Source of the DNA: Larus michahellis
Taxonomy: Eukaryota > Chordata > Aves > Charadriiformes > Laridae
Direction of reading: 5' to 3'
Assembly: GCF_964199755.1 (NCBI RefSeq)
Contig: NC_133918.1
Location: 744,001-808,000 of the forward strand
DNA: 64,000 nucleotides
Made by a program: the position numbers and the translations under genes. This document shows, piece after piece, positions 1 to 12,059 of this stretch. The notes beneath the pieces were generated by a model. That model was not told the DNA's origin. It saw only the letters and a list, made by a program, of their open reading frames with translations, and did not search any database. Position 1 is the first letter of the stretch, and every line of letters begins with the position of its first letter.

Positions 1-2989
1 CAGGGAGTCGGTGCCGTAAAGAGTTGGAAATACAGCCATTTTCTGGATACACCTTGCCCTCCGCCGTGCTTCACCTTTGCATGCTAAAATTTGCAGAGGT
101 AAATCCAACAGATCGGCTTTCCGAGGGAAGCCCCTTTCCCATTCGAGGGATTTATTCCCAGTATCTTCTGATTTTTATTCGCCGCCCCCCGCTCCCAAAT
201 CCCTTAACACCCGTCTGCGGGATTTCAGTAATTCAGTCAGGAGCGAGATGGCTTTTGGGGAGATTCCTGGTGTTTTCTGCCAAGACCTGCCTCCACCCCG
301 CCCCTCGCCGTGGTCCTGGGGTCTCACCACCTTCTCTGGTGGGTGTCCCCGGGCTGTGGCTGGGAAGGGGCAACTCGGGCAAGTCCCTGCGCAGCCGCGT
401 TTGCCGCCTGTGCTGGCTGGCATCTCCCCGCAGCAGAAACAGCACCTTCTACTGGCAAGTTCAGCTTTTTCTGGCCCAACTTGTAGACTTTTTTTATTTC
501 GGTAAGCTTGATACATTCCAATCCGCAAAAGTTTGCCGTACATCCTTCTGCCTTGTTTTCCTAGGCAATTAAATGTAAAATTCCCAGTTTCTCCCCAAAT
601 TCCCTATTTTCCCCCACCCGGCGAGATGCCGACAGATCCAAGCGTGCGGCAGACGGGTGCACCGGGCAGGTTTTTGTGAAGGGCCAGCCACGGGGTGACG
701 GTGGCAGGTTTGGAGCAATGCGGCGCGGCGTTGGCACTGGGCTGCGGTTCAGCCTCCCGGGTTATCTGGAGACGGCAGAGGCGTCGCCGCTCAAACCACG
801 CGGGGAATCGGTAATATATTATCATCCGGGAGGCCTGGCCGTTGCTGACCAGATAATCTAGTGTGGTGTCACCCTGCATTTCCCTCTGGTTTAGGAATAA
901 TTGCCATCCGCCCGATGCCGCAACCTGTTGAGTTATTTGTGTAACAGTGCCGGCGCCGCAGCAAATCAAGCCGCTAAGCTCTTTTGAAAATTAGGTCATT
1001 TAAGAGATCCGTCCTCTGACATTTTGACCTTTGTTTACTTAACGTTTAAGCCTCGGCAATGAAATGGCAAGCAGCGCCCGGCATGTCCGAGGGGCGGCGG
1101 GATGCCGGTGTGTCGTGCTGTGACCCCTGGCACCGTCGGGAAGGGAGTCTTGGGGTTGCGGGTTGTAGTGGGGATTGAAAAGCTGGGCAGACGTGGGGCT
1201 GAGGGATGTGGGTCAGTGGTGGGTTTGGCGATGTTGGGTTGATGGTTGGACCCGATGATCTGAAAGGTCCCTTCCAACCCAGACGGTTCTATGATTCCAT
1301 GAAATTTTGGATTGAGCTCTAGGCCCCCGTGCTAAAGGTTGCAAAACAGAACAGCCTCCTCCCTCTTCCCGTCTCTCTGCCCTGTGCTTCAGGGGGGGTC
1401 AGTTTGGGGAAATTTGCTCTTCCCCCCCCGCCATTCATCTGCTCCCCAAAACCTCTTATCCCTGTGCGGAGCTGCCGGCCAGCCCAAACGTCCCCCCGTG
1501 CGTTAACCTGCGTCTCCCAGGCTTCGGTCATGGCTTTAGGTTAAGCAGATTGGCAAAATCCTCCTCCTCCCAATTTTGCTTCCTAAGCCAGACCGGAGGC
1601 GGGATGCGATCGCCCCTTTTCAGGGAAGGGCGGTTGCAGGAAGGCGGGGGGCAGAGTCCTCTGCGCCGACACGGGGCAGCTGCCGGAGCGGGCCCTCCTG
1701 CCCTGGGTGCAGAAGAGCCGTTCCGATCATCATCTTCCATTTCCCTCTTTCCTCCCGACTCTTCCCTGGTGGCACCATTAATAAGCTGTAATTAACAGCA
1801 GGGAAGAATTCTTCCTATGTTTTCAGTCCAGTTTCTCTTTTTTTTTTTAAAATGAAAAAGTGCCTGTTTGTTCCCCACTAGAAAAATGTCTAATCTTGGT
1901 TTGGGGCAGGGGGGAAAACCCCAAAGCAGACTGTCGTGCTGCCGGCTGCCCCAGGCGCGGACCGGAGCCATTCCCTCTCTCCCAGGCCTGGGCTCCTTCC
2001 CCGGGGCTGCGACGCTGCCCTGGCACCCACGGGTGCTGCTCGCCGGGGCGGTGACCGCGAGGGAAGAGGCTGCAAGGACATTTCAGAATGGAAACATTTC
2101 ACCATGTGTGTTGGGTCTTTTTTTGGGTTTGTTTTTTTTTTTTCTCCCCCCCCCGCCCCCCGCCTTGAAAACACTATTTTCAGCAGCGTGTGGGCAGGGT
2201 GAGGTTGAGCATGTTCGATAAAAGCCATCGCTGGGTGCTAAAGTTCACTTGGCAGCGCTGGGGCACGTGGGCTCGGCTCGCACGGGGCTGCTCCCGCACC
2301 GCATCCCGCTCCGCGCCGCATCCCGGTCGGCAGGGATGCTCCGGCTGCCGGGAGCCCCGCGGTCCCGCAGGAACCTGCCCGGTGGGACCTGACGGAGGGG
2401 GCTTGGGAAGGAAGGAAACGCTTTTCTATTGCACGCCCCCTCTTTAGATCCGGATGGGGTTTTGGAAAGTTGAATCTCCCTCAGGAAAGGGGAAGAAGGT
2501 AGATCCTGCGCCGTGAGGAGCAGGAGCTCAGCTCCGCACGCTGCTGCTCAGCAGGTGCTGGAGTTGTGTTTCCTATTGTACGGAAAGCGCCCGCGGAGCC
2601 TGGTTGCTCGTGCCCGGCTTTCGGTTTGCTCTGTCACTGCCTCTGCCAAATTCGGCTGGCTTTTTTTAATATGTCTGGCGAGAATTTTTTTTCTCTGGTC
2701 TGACGCCACCAGTTTCCATGGCCACAAGCGCTTCCCCGCATCGCTGCAGTTTTGGGGTTTTGCTGTTTGCGGACCAGCCGAGCCCCGCTGTCCGGGAACT
2801 TAAAAAAGCTCCTGTTTTAGCAGCAGGCTGTGATGGGCGGCCGTCCCCTCTGCCGGCGGCCGGAGGAAGCTGCGTTACGAGAGCGGGCTTTGCTCCTCGG
2901 CGGGACGCCCGGGGAGGTGCACGAGGCTGCACATCAAACCTCCCCTTCCTTCCTCCTCAAAGCCTTGTCTTGTCTTTTCTCCACCGTAG
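1..2989 (+). other. TCF3: TCF3 intron (3' part)
   Basis: Intron sequence ending in the acceptor ccaccgtag at 2981-2989. I looked for the preceding E-protein exon (the TFSEGTHFTE-type segment of AD1) and did not find it, so it lies outside the window. The stretch is GC-rich and contains one CR1 3' end (about 1170-1302). The AT-richer block at about 800-1050 has GATA-, nuclear-receptor- and FOX-like motifs and could be a conserved regulatory element, but this was not tested. Confidence 0.8.
1170..1302 (+). mobile_element. CR1 LINE 3' end fragment
   Basis: Contains the characteristic CR1 tail: ggttggacccgatgatct, then aaggtcccttccaaccc, then a TTCTATGATTCCATGA terminus. It is very similar to the 3' end of the CR1 at 35042-35430, so both belong to the same subfamily. 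It is 5' truncated, as is usual for CR1, and inserted in sense in a TCF3 intron. Confidence 0.9.
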
Positions 2990-3057
2990 GGAAGAGCAGT
3001 GAAAGAGCCTCGTACTCCACGTTCGGAAGAGACACAGGGATGCCAGGACTAAACCAG
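2990..3057 (+). CDS. TCF3: TCF3 exon (GKSSERASYSTFGRD)
   Basis: The first TCF3 exon in the window. Its first two bases complete a Gly codon split across the upstream intron; the rest encodes KSSERASYSTFGRDTGMPG followed by LNQ, closely matching mammalian GKSGERGAYASFGRD. It ends at a codon boundary before the donor cag|gtaacg. It belongs to the Ser/Gly-rich region after AD1, of no defined fold. Confidence 0.95.
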
Positions 3058-6000
3058 GTAACGATAAAATGCTTTGAGATTTTTTGCTTCATTTACTGGC
3101 TAAGCTGCCGGGAGCGGGAGACTGGGAAGGAAAAGGAACGCGGCATCGCTCTGCAGGAGGTCCTGGGAGCCTCTGCTGTGCTCAGAAACCTCTGCTGAGT
3201 GCCGGGGGTTCGCACGGGCACGTGTTGCTGGCTCACAAGAGTCCTCAGAGTTTAGAAAACGGGGTTGTAGCAGCTTCTCAGTTCTTTTCAAAACCTCTTC
3301 AGACTCACTTTATTTTATTTACTGTCAATCCCGTTTCTAGCTGATTTGTGTTTAATCAAATATGATGTAGCCAACGCTGCCCCTGCAGGGAGTTTCAGTG
3401 GGTCGGATCCAAGCAACACCTTAACTTGTGACAGGGTGGCCGGGGGCAGAGGAACGCTCCGGGTGGCACCGCCCTGGGGCTGGCACCGTGCCCCCAGCCG
3501 CCGTGCCTGCTGCTGCTGCTCTCCCTCCCCGGCCAGCGTCCCCGTGTCCCCCCGCTCGCCAGTTAAGGGGAGGGAGAGTCCGCGAGATGGTTTCTGTGCT
3601 GTTGTAGGACCGTTTCAGTGGATATCAGGCGGTGTTTTGGTTTTAGGGTGGTTCTGGCCACGCAGGACCTGCAGCAGATGCTCATCTCCGCGGTCAGGGA
3701 GGGACGCGGCACGGGAGAGCTGCCCCATCGGGTCACCCCGTGTGAACCCCGGCGCAGGGACCAGGGCTGCGCCGTGGGGAAGAACTTGCTTCCCGTGGGG
3801 AATACCGCAGGCGTAAATCAGAGCCCAGGAACGCAGTCGACCAGCCCTGAGATAATCTGGCCTGCTGTTACCGGCATCCAGAAATAGCTTTTTGGGAAGG
3901 AGCGAGCACCTCCACTTTGATGTGTTGATGCAACTGCCCCATCCGTGCCCAAGCATGGCCCCGGGGAAACAGTCCCACCATTTTATTCAAGGGAGCAGCT
4001 TTTGGCCGGACAGCGTTTTTATTTTATACATGTACACACACACATATTACATGTTTTAATTTTACACAAATTTGTCATAATTTCCTCTTCTCTGAACTGA
4101 GGATGTTTCCTTTGCTGAAACAGCTGTGCTGGCTGGCTGTGCCAGAGTGGATTTAATTTACCACTGAAGCTGCTAAAATAAAAATGGGACGGATGCCAAG
4201 CCTCGCTTTTTAATGTTATGGTTTTGCTGGGGTTTCATGGAGGAGGGGGAGATATAAGGTAACAGGAATGGGGTGGGCAAATGGTGCCGCAGGCTGGGAG
4301 AGGCCCTGGCGCGGGCGCGTGGGTCCGGATCGGGTGGCAGAGCGGGAGACGGAGCCCGTTTGATGTGGAGGGGAGACACAAAACCCCTCTTGTGCGGGGC
4401 GGCGGGAGGCGAGCGGGGCCGTCTGCGCGCTCGCGGTGGCCCCCAGAACAGTTGTTGCTTCTGGCTCCGGTTTTGGGCCAGGGCGGGGGGGGGAAGGTTG
4501 AGCTGGTTTTTTTCTTTTTTTGAAAAGCGCTGGAAAATTGTCTGTTGGCAGATGCCCTGGATGGGGAGCAGGTTCCTCCCTAAAACCCCCTCCTCCAGGG
4601 CAGAGCTGCGTCCCCCCTGCCACTTTTAACCCTTAACCACCTCTGGAGGCATCCCCAGGGAGAGGGAAGGGGAAAAAAATCCCTTTCTGTAGGAAATTGC
4701 CTTAAAATGTCCGCGCCGCTCTGGAGGTACCCACTGGAGGAGCTGGGCAACAGCTCCGGGATCTCCTCAGGGCGCTGTGCCGATGGCTTTTCTTGGCCGC
4801 GCTGCTCCGTGGCGCGTAGCGGTTTCGGTGCAAAGGTAATATGACCGGTGGAACAGATTGCAGGAATTTCACCAGCTGTGAATACACGAGCTCCTCTTTC
4901 CCTCCCCGAGCCCTTTCTGGAGGAGACGCAGTTTAAAAGCAGTGGGTTTTTCTTTCCAGTTTCTCAAAAGCCTGAAATCCTCCTTTATTTCAATGTTTTG
5001 CCCTCGGAAGATGGGTCAAAGCTAAGCTTTTGTTATTTAAAGGCCCTTTGCCAGCCCTCTTAAATTCCAAGTAAATACATTTAACTTTCTCCCGGGGTGA
5101 AAGCGGGTGTGCTCCTGGAGGAAAGGCGCATTTGCTCCATCCCAGGGGCCAGCGACGCCCCGGGCTCGGGCTCCGGCTCCTCGCTGCTTCCCAGCGCTCC
5201 CAAGGTCAGCTGGCATAAACACGAGGGAGGAGTTTCCTCTTTTTAGAAAGAGAGATTTGACTTTTCCCAGATAAAATGCACGTGAAAACCACCCCCAGCG
5301 GAGGCGTTGCAGCTCCGTGGCGTTGCCCGCCGTGGGTCCAGCTGCTGGGAATGGGAGAGAAGCCGTCAGCGCCAGCAGCTCGGGCTGGATTTTGTGGCCG
5401 AGGGGGACTGGGAGAGGCACAGTCAGATGGACCCCCATCCGTGTAACCTCTCCTGTCTCTTGTGGTTGGTTTGGGCACGGTTGAGAGATGTGACATCCTG
5501 GGGGCTCCCGGGTTTGCCGGTGGGTGAGCGCTATATCCGTCCTCTGCCCCGGCCAGGGGCAGCATGGGGCGGTCGGATGTGTGTTTTGAGGATGGAGGGG
5601 CACGCTGTACCCATCAGGTGTGTCCCCCGAAGCACCGATCGCAACCGAAACTGTCATCCCTTGCCATAAAACCTCAGAGGTGGCGTGGGAAGAGTTTTAT
5701 CCTGAGTAAATCCGTTTGCCCCCATGCGGGCAGAGCTTGCTGCCTCCAGTAGATGCTTCCGAGCCCGTGGCTTGGCGAGCAGGCTGGCGAGGCAAGCGGG
5801 GAGCGCTGCCAACGAGCCCCTCGGCCCAACGGTCGCCTCCCCTTTGCCTGCAGCAGGCTGGGCCCATAAAACCGTCGGCAGGGTCCCATCCTGCCCCCGT
5901 GGGGCAGCGAGGTGAGCGTGGGACTGCAATGCTCCTCACCGTGACAGCTGCTGGTTTGCGTCCTTTGTTTGTGGAGAGCTTCCTTGCTGGGATCCAGTGA

Positions 6001-6229
6001 GAAAATAGGGCTTGAAAGGCCCTTTTCCAATGGCACCTTTATTCCCTCACCGCTACCCCCATATTTACATATTTGTTTTTTCCTTCTGGCCCTTTGGCTT
6101 GTCTTTTTTTCATTTCCCTCAGCTCAGTTTGTGCGAATTCAGCTCAAGGCGGCTCTGTTCTCTCCCAGCGAGCGCGATGGTTTTCCAGCGTAATTACATG
6201 GAAGGGCTTTTCTGTCTCCTTGTTTTCAG
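3058..6229 (+). other. TCF3: TCF3 intron
   Basis: Runs from the donor gtaacg to the acceptor tgttttcag at 6221-6229. It has a short (CA)n run near 4027-4039 and otherwise unique GC-rich sequence. No additional exon with conserved coding and no RNA gene is visible. Confidence 0.8.
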
Positions 6230-6359
6230 ACTGGTTTCCTGCCCGGCGAAATGGGAATCGCGAGTCCGAGCACGCTTTCCCCCACCGGAGTGAAAGGGGG
6301 GTCTCCGTATTTTTCATACCCCAACAATCCTCGCAGGAGAGGTGCTGAGAGCAACATAG
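6230..6359 (+). CDS. TCF3: TCF3 exon (GFLPGEMGIASPSTLSPTG)
   Basis: Starts in phase 0 after tgttttcag and encodes TGFLPGEMGIASPSTLSPTG, then VKGGSPYFSYPNNPRRRGAE, then SNI. This aligns with human AGFLSGELALNSPGPLSPSG and the following SGSSRRRAADG segment. It ends with one base of an Asp codon at the donor atag|gtaagt. The RRR cluster is the first basic patch ahead of the nuclear localisation signal. Confidence 0.95.
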
Positions 6360-7517
6360 GTAAGTGGCTTTGTGTCACCCTCGGGTGCCACCGCTCCACT
6401 TGGCTTGGTCAAGCAACCGCAGGGGCTGTCGACCGGCCAAAAATAAGCCATTTTGCTTTTAACAAAGGCTCAGGTCGTGTGTGATTTTAACTTTCGAGTG
6501 AAGACAAGCCCCACTTCTCCAGAACTTGCGTTTCTTGTCACAGTTCCCCCCCTGCACCCTCCAAAGTTACTTTCTTGCAGCTATTTTGGGCTTTCCCCAA
6601 CAAACGAAACCAGAAGTGACCCAGTGTTACATGTGTTTTTTCCAGTGCTTTTCAGAAAAAGGCATCCACTGTGATGTCGCCACTTAAAAATGTTGCTGGT
6701 TTATGTTGTCAGCCTGGAAAGTGATTCTTTTGCATCAGGTCTTTCTGTGTGATGAATTTCTCCTCCTGAGCTTCGGCCTGGCAGGGTCCCTGGCTTGGCA
6801 GATGTGCTGTGTTAGCACCCTGCACCCCCCCCAGTGGGGCTTTCCTTAATTATGAACTAAAAAAAAAAAAAACAAAATGAATTTTTAGCCAGTGCTTCCC
6901 CTTGAGCCATTCCTCTGGCTGTTTCCTCCACCACCTCCCTGAATTGTCCCCCTTCCCCCAGGACACTGTATGTCTGTCCCCCCCCTCGGGGCTGGCTGGG
7001 GAGGGACTGGCCCGGGGCGAGCGCCATCGCTGCCTTCCTGCAGCAGCGAAGCTTTCCCGAGTATATTTCTGTATCGGGAGCAAATGAAAGTACAGCCCCA
7101 TCCCTGCACTTGTTCTCTTTCTGCGTCCTCTCTCTGCAAACCCACTTCAAGTTGAATTGTTTCAAAACGAAAAAACAGCAAAGGGTTAATTACGGGCTCG
7201 GGCTCTTCCAAAGGGCAAGTGCAGCCCTTCTCTGCATGGTGGGCGCCTCTTATCCTGGGGTTTTGGGAGGGAGACTGCCCTGTGAGCTCCGTCTGTGGGT
7301 CAAACCTGCCTTCAAATGGTCCAGAGGTGACGAGGAGGAGAGGTTCATCCTCAGACATTTTCACTATTGACACTTCTTCGGCTACTGAGTGTTTGGGATC
7401 CGAGCCCTGTTTGTACCTGCATCTTCCATCCTTGGAGACTTTTAGCTGTAGCTTGTTGTTTCCCCTCTTGATAACCCCCTGCAAAACTTAGATCCTCTTT
7501 TCTTTTCTCTAAACCAG
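6360..7517 (+). other. TCF3: TCF3 intron
   Basis: Phase 1 intron between the donor gtaagt and the acceptor taaaccag. It contains an A-run at about 6859-6872. No other feature was seen. Confidence 0.75.
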
Positions 7518-7567
7518 ATGGACAACCCAAAAAGGTTCGGAAGGTGCCTCCTGGACTCCCCTCCTCG
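7518..7567 (+). CDS. TCF3: TCF3 exon with nuclear localisation signal
   Basis: A 50 bp exon encoding DGQPKKVRKVPPGLPSS (the Asp codon is split), nearly identical to human DTQPKKVRKVPPGLPSS. PKKVRK is the basic core of the E-protein nuclear localisation signal. It ends in phase 0 at tcctcg|gtaagt. Its small size and high conservation make the call secure. Confidence 0.96.
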
Positions 7568-7681
7568 GTAAGTGGAAGGAGCATTTTTCCCTGCAGGTAT
7601 CTCCTCCCCGTTCCTCCATCCTCTGGGCGTCCCTGCTCCCTCTGCCGTGAGAGCTGCCAGCCCTACAGGTCCAGCTACCCC

Positions 7682-8503
7682 AAACATCCAGAGGGACCTG
7701 GACAGGCTGCAGAGGTGGGGCCCATGCCAACGTCATGGAGTTCACCCAGGCCAAGTGCAGGGTCCTGCACCTGGGTCGGGGCAACCCCCAGCACAAACCC
7801 AGGCTGGGGGATGAAGGGATGGAGAGCAGCCCTGAGGAGAAGGACTTGGGGGTGTCGGTGGGGGAGAAGCTCCACACGCCCCGGCACCGTGCGCTGGCAG
7901 CCCAGAAACCCCCCGCAGCCTGGGCTGCATCCCCAGCAGCGTGGGCAGCAGGCGAGGGGGGGATTCTGCCCCTCTGCTCCGCTCGGGGGAGACCCCCCTG
8001 CAGTGCTGCCTCCAGCGCTGGGGCACCGACAGCAGAAGGACACGGAGCTGTTGGAGCGGGGCCGGAGGAGGCCCCGGAGATGCTGGGAGGGCTGGAGCCC
8101 CTCTGCTGGGAGGGCAGGCTGAGAGAGCTGGGGGGGTTCAGCCTGGAGAAGAGAAGGCTCCGGGGAGACCTTCCAGCCCCTTCCAGTCCCTAAAGGGGCT
8201 CCAGGAAAGCTGGGGAGGGACTCTGGAGCAGGGAGGGGAGCCACGGGACGAGGGGGAAGGGTTTGAAACTGGAAGAGGGGGGATTGAGGTGAGATGTGAG
8301 GCAGAAATTGTTTGCTGTGAGGGGGGTGAGCCCCTGGCCCAGGTTGCCCAGAGAAGCTGTGGCTGCCCCATCCCTGGAGGGGTTCAAGGCCAGGTTGGCC
8401 GGGGCTTGGAGCAACCTGGGCTGGTGGGAGGTGTCCCTGCCCAGGGCAGGGGGTGCCACTGGGTGGGCTTTAGGGTCCCTTCAACCCATACTCTTCTGTG
8501 ATC
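7682..8503 (+). mobile_element. CR1 LINE, 3' about 0.8 kb with ORF2 C-terminal remnant
   Basis: In-frame pieces resemble the end of the CR1 ORF2 reverse transcriptase: [40 protein letters not shown] and, in another frame, [15 protein letters not shown]. The element ends with aagg/agggtcccttcaaccca near 8470-8490 and a degenerate TTCTGTGAT tail. Frameshifts break the reading frame, so no functional protein is made. It is highly similar to the inverted copy at 46863-47565, which points to recent insertion of the same subfamily. Confidence 0.93.
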
Positions 8504-9080
8504 GAGAGCTTTGGATTATAGCAGGACGGGGAAGCAGTTTCCCTGCTATAGCTTTCTATGTAGGAGAAATGAGGAAGCTCCGTGAGGCTGCGGTGCTGGG
8601 ACACTGACCCAGGAGAAGGAGCCATGATGCTCCTCGGCGGCACCTTCCCAACTGGAGCCCGGACCTGTTGCCTCCTGCCCTCGCTGCCTGTCGTCTGTTT
8701 GACATTATGTCGCGAGTGCCTGAGTGAGGTGCAATATTTGGTGTGATCGGGTTTCACTCCAGAAGGGAAATCAGGCCAGTTGTACTGCGGGCAGGCAGCT
8801 GGGGCGGCTCCAGGTGTGTGCGCTGCCGGGGCTATTTTATAAGAAAGCCGAGCAGGCTGTAGGAATATGTTAGCCATGCTCCCGTGGCTGTTTCGGGGGA
8901 ATAAACTGAACAATGTCTTTGTGGCTAGAAGTAATGGGATCTCCAGGAAAGCTAATTGGAGCGGGCTGGAGGGTTCCTGCAGGAATATGGGAGCTGGCTG
9001 GCTGTGCGGCGGCCGAGGCTGCATTCCTCGCCGGAGCGTTTGCATGTTTGCAGGGGGACGGGCAGGCTCTGTCCCGCAGG

Positions 9081-9948
9081 AGAGCTGGAGCTGGGGCTGC
9101 GCTGGAACCCAGGCTGGGGCTGGGGCAATGCTGGAGCTGGGGCTGGGGCTGTGCTGGGGCTCAGACTGGGGCTGTGCTGGAGCTGGGCTTGTGCTGGAGC
9201 TCAGACTGGAGCTGGGGCTGTACTGGAGCTCATACTGGGGCTGTACTGGAGCTCAGACTGGAGCTGTGGCTGTACTGGAGCTCATACTGGGGCTGTACTG
9301 GAGCTCAGACTGGAGCTGTGCTGGAGCTCAGACTGGAGCTGGGGCTGTACTGGAGCTCATACTGAGGCTGTGCTGGAGCTCATACTGGGGCTGTACTGGA
9401 GCTCAGACTGGAGCTGGGGCTGTACTGGAGCTCATACTGAGGCTGTACTGGAGCTCATACTGGGGCTGTACTGGAGCTCAGACTGGAGCTGGGGCTGTAC
9501 TGGAGCTCATACTGAGGCTGTGCTGGAGCTGGAGCTGGAGCTGGGCCTGTACTGGAGCTCAGACTGGATGGAGCTGGGGCTGTGCTAGAGCTCATACTGG
9601 GGCTGTACTGGAGCTCAGACAGGAGCTGCAGCTGTACTGGGGCTCAGGCTGGAGCTGGGGCTGTGCTGGGGCTGGAGCTTATACTGGGGCTGTGGTGGAG
9701 CTCATACTGGGGCTGTGCTGGAGCTGGAGCTGTGCTGGGGCTGGAGCTCAGACTGGGGCTGTGGTGGACTCATACTGGGTCTGTACTGGAGCTCAGACGG
9801 GGGCTGTGCTGCACTCATACTGGGGCTGTACTGGAGCTCAGACTGGGGCTGTGCTGGACTCATACTGGGGCTGTACTGGAGCTCAGACTGAAGCTGTGCT
9901 GGACTCATACTGGGGCTGTGCTGGAGCTCAGACGGGGGCTGTGCTGGC
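9081..9948 (+). repeat. 23 bp minisatellite, about 870 bp
   Basis: Tandem array built from alternating ctggggctgta (11 bp) and ctggagctcata/ctggagctcaga (12 bp) half-units, giving a dominant 23 bp unit with variants (a GGAGCT-rich start and 24/29 bp variants toward the end). Because 23 is not a multiple of three and no frame has a stop, the + strand stays open in all three frames over long stretches. It is intronic and flanked by non-repetitive sequence; there is no evidence that it is translated. Confidence 0.95.
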
Positions 9949-10157
9949 GACGTGCTGCTCACGTGCTGCCAAAGCCGATGCTGCTGCAACATGACGCGGG
10001 CGCCGCTGCCCCGCGCCCCGGGGAACCCACATCTCGGACTGCTCTGCCGAAAGCCTTCGGCCGCGGCCAGGGCTGAGCCCGGCCTGGAGCAGAGGCAGCG
10101 GCCGGTTTCAGAGCACTGTTCCTGGCCATGGTCTGCCGGAGAACGAGCCCGTGGTTG

Positions 10158-10226
10158 ACAGCAGCGTCTATTAGATCAAATACTTAACAGCTTTAAATCA
10201 CCGATCTAATTTTCAACTGCTGCTGT
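10158..10226. repeat. Interrupted inverted repeat (stem-loop candidate)
   Basis: acagcagc (10158-10165) and attagatc (10170-10177) are exactly complementary to gatctaat (10203-10210) and gctgctgt (10219-10226), leaving a 25 nt AT-rich loop and a small asymmetric bulge. It lies in the TCF3 intron just before a polypurine tract. It could form an imperfect hairpin in RNA; I do not recognise it as a known small RNA. Confidence 0.5.
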
Positions 10227-10228
10227 TA

Positions 10229-10320
10229 AAAGATGGAAGAAAAGGAGAAAGGGAAGAAAGGCGAGGGAGGAGAAGGAAAGGGAGAGGAAGGGATGAGAGG
10301 GGAGCAGAAGAAGAGAAACG
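10229..10320 (+). repeat. Polypurine tract
   Basis: About 90 bp almost entirely of A and G (GGAAGAAAAGGAGAAAGG-type sequence) with only a few pyrimidines, for example at 10262 and 10294. Such tracts can adopt triplex (H-DNA) structure and are common in introns. No functional claim is made. Confidence 0.7.
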
Positions 10321-12059
10321 AGCAGGTGACCTCCAGAGGTGCCTTTTGACCCCGGCCGTGCGGTGAGTGCGGTTCTCATAAAGGCTTTTAAAGGGAACCC
10401 AATAACAGGACTTTTGAATGCCACTGTTCTTTACAGCCTGTGCATCCACGTGCACGGTATTTTGAAGAAAGCTTAGCAGTCTGGTGATTTACCAGGGGTG
10501 AGCAAGTGGTCTCGTTTTTATTCCTAACAGAGTTCAAACTATCGTTTTGAAGCATTTATCTTTAGCATTTATCATCTTTAAAGACATGGGGCAATTTCCC
10601 GTGGGGAAAATCCTGTGCCGTGGCCTTCCCTTGCCCGGTTTGTAACCTCCACCACGGGCTCGGCTTCAGAAACGGGCCCCGAGATGCCGATGTTGGGAGG
10701 ATGAGGGAGAGGAAGGCACCAGGGGCGGGCAAGGGTTCCTGCGGACCCACTGCATGCAGTGCTGAGTTGCTCCAAGAGTGAGTTTTAACAGGGAAAACCT
10801 GCTGGAAGCAGAATCTCTATCACCGCGTCGAGTTTCTGTGTGAAATTCGCAGCTTTTAAACCTGGTCGACATGTGGGGAAAACATCGCGCCCGACAAATG
10901 GCCCTTTATTGGCCTCAGATTTCAAAGGTGTGGGGGCTCGCTGCCCGCCGGGCTGGCGGTGCCCTGCAGGGCCCCCATTCCCACCATTTTGGCGTTTGCC
11001 AAAACTCGGCCCCTTCCCTGTGTCTTGAGCCGACACCTGCACACGGGCTTCTCCAGCCCCGAAAGCGCTGGCCGTCGCCTCGGCTGCCCTGGCACCGCAA
11101 AAGCTCCCGTTCTTGCTGCAGGGACCGGCGCTGCCTCTTTCCGCTGGCCCCTCTCTGCCGTCACCTCCGGCTCCTCGCGGTGGTTTTGAACTTGGGGTGA
11201 GAAATCGGCACCGGGGCGGCGAGAGAAGCGCGGAGCAAACGGAGCCGCCGGCCTCAAAGGCAGCGGATCAAAGGCTCTGTCTTGTCTGAGTCGCCTGCGC
11301 GGGAGCCCACCCCGCGTTATCGCTGGCCCCCGTGCAAAATAAATAGGTTAATCAGCATCTTATTAAAATAAAGTGCTTTAATCTGTAATTCCCGAGCTGC
11401 TTTGAAAAGTCGGAGAGGTCCGGCAGCTGGAATAGTTGAGGGTGGCTGAAAGGGGAGCGGTTCTGCCGAAGGCATCAAGAGGTGGGGTGAGGTGACTGGA
11501 GAGGTGACACCGGGCAGGGGCCGAGCGGCTCTGACTGCGGACGAGGTACCTGTGCTTGGAACCCCGCTGCTTTGGGCTTAATTCTCGTGAAATCGGGGCT
11601 GGGGCGGTGGCACCTGCCGGCTGGCCCCCAGGACTCGGAGCCCCTTTAGCCTCCCCGTGCCCGGGCAGCCGCGTTAGTGCCGGTGGCTGCGTTCCCCGTG
11701 GGCTGGTGTGTCTGAGCACAGGACCAGGGGCTGGATGAGACCCCCCCCGCCTCGAGCCCCCGTCGAGCGGCTTTGCCGGAGGAAACCGGGGAGGGACTTT
11801 GTGCAAGTCGGTTCCTGCAGGGTTTTGTTGCCGCAGCGAGCGTGGCGGCTGGGAGCCGTTTCAGCCTGCGAATTTGCAGTCTGGTCACCGCGCTCTTCAG
11901 CGTTAGTCTGCCTGAAGTCCCACCCCGGATCCTGCGTTTAAGCAAGAAAAACAGGGAGCGGGGGAGGAAAAAAAAAACGGCCCCAACGCCACAAAGCCCT
12001 GCCGAATCCCAGCACTGGGGCTTTTCAAGCCGCTCTCTCGCTGCGCTGGCAATTTTAAC

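Noticed and set aside
9081-9948. CRISPR-like array
   Set aside because: Units are contiguous and degenerate with no spacers; the host is a vertebrate. It is a minisatellite.
8867-9994. 375-codon open frame on the + strand
   Set aside because: Produced by the 23 bp minisatellite; all three frames are open and no splice or coding signal supports it.
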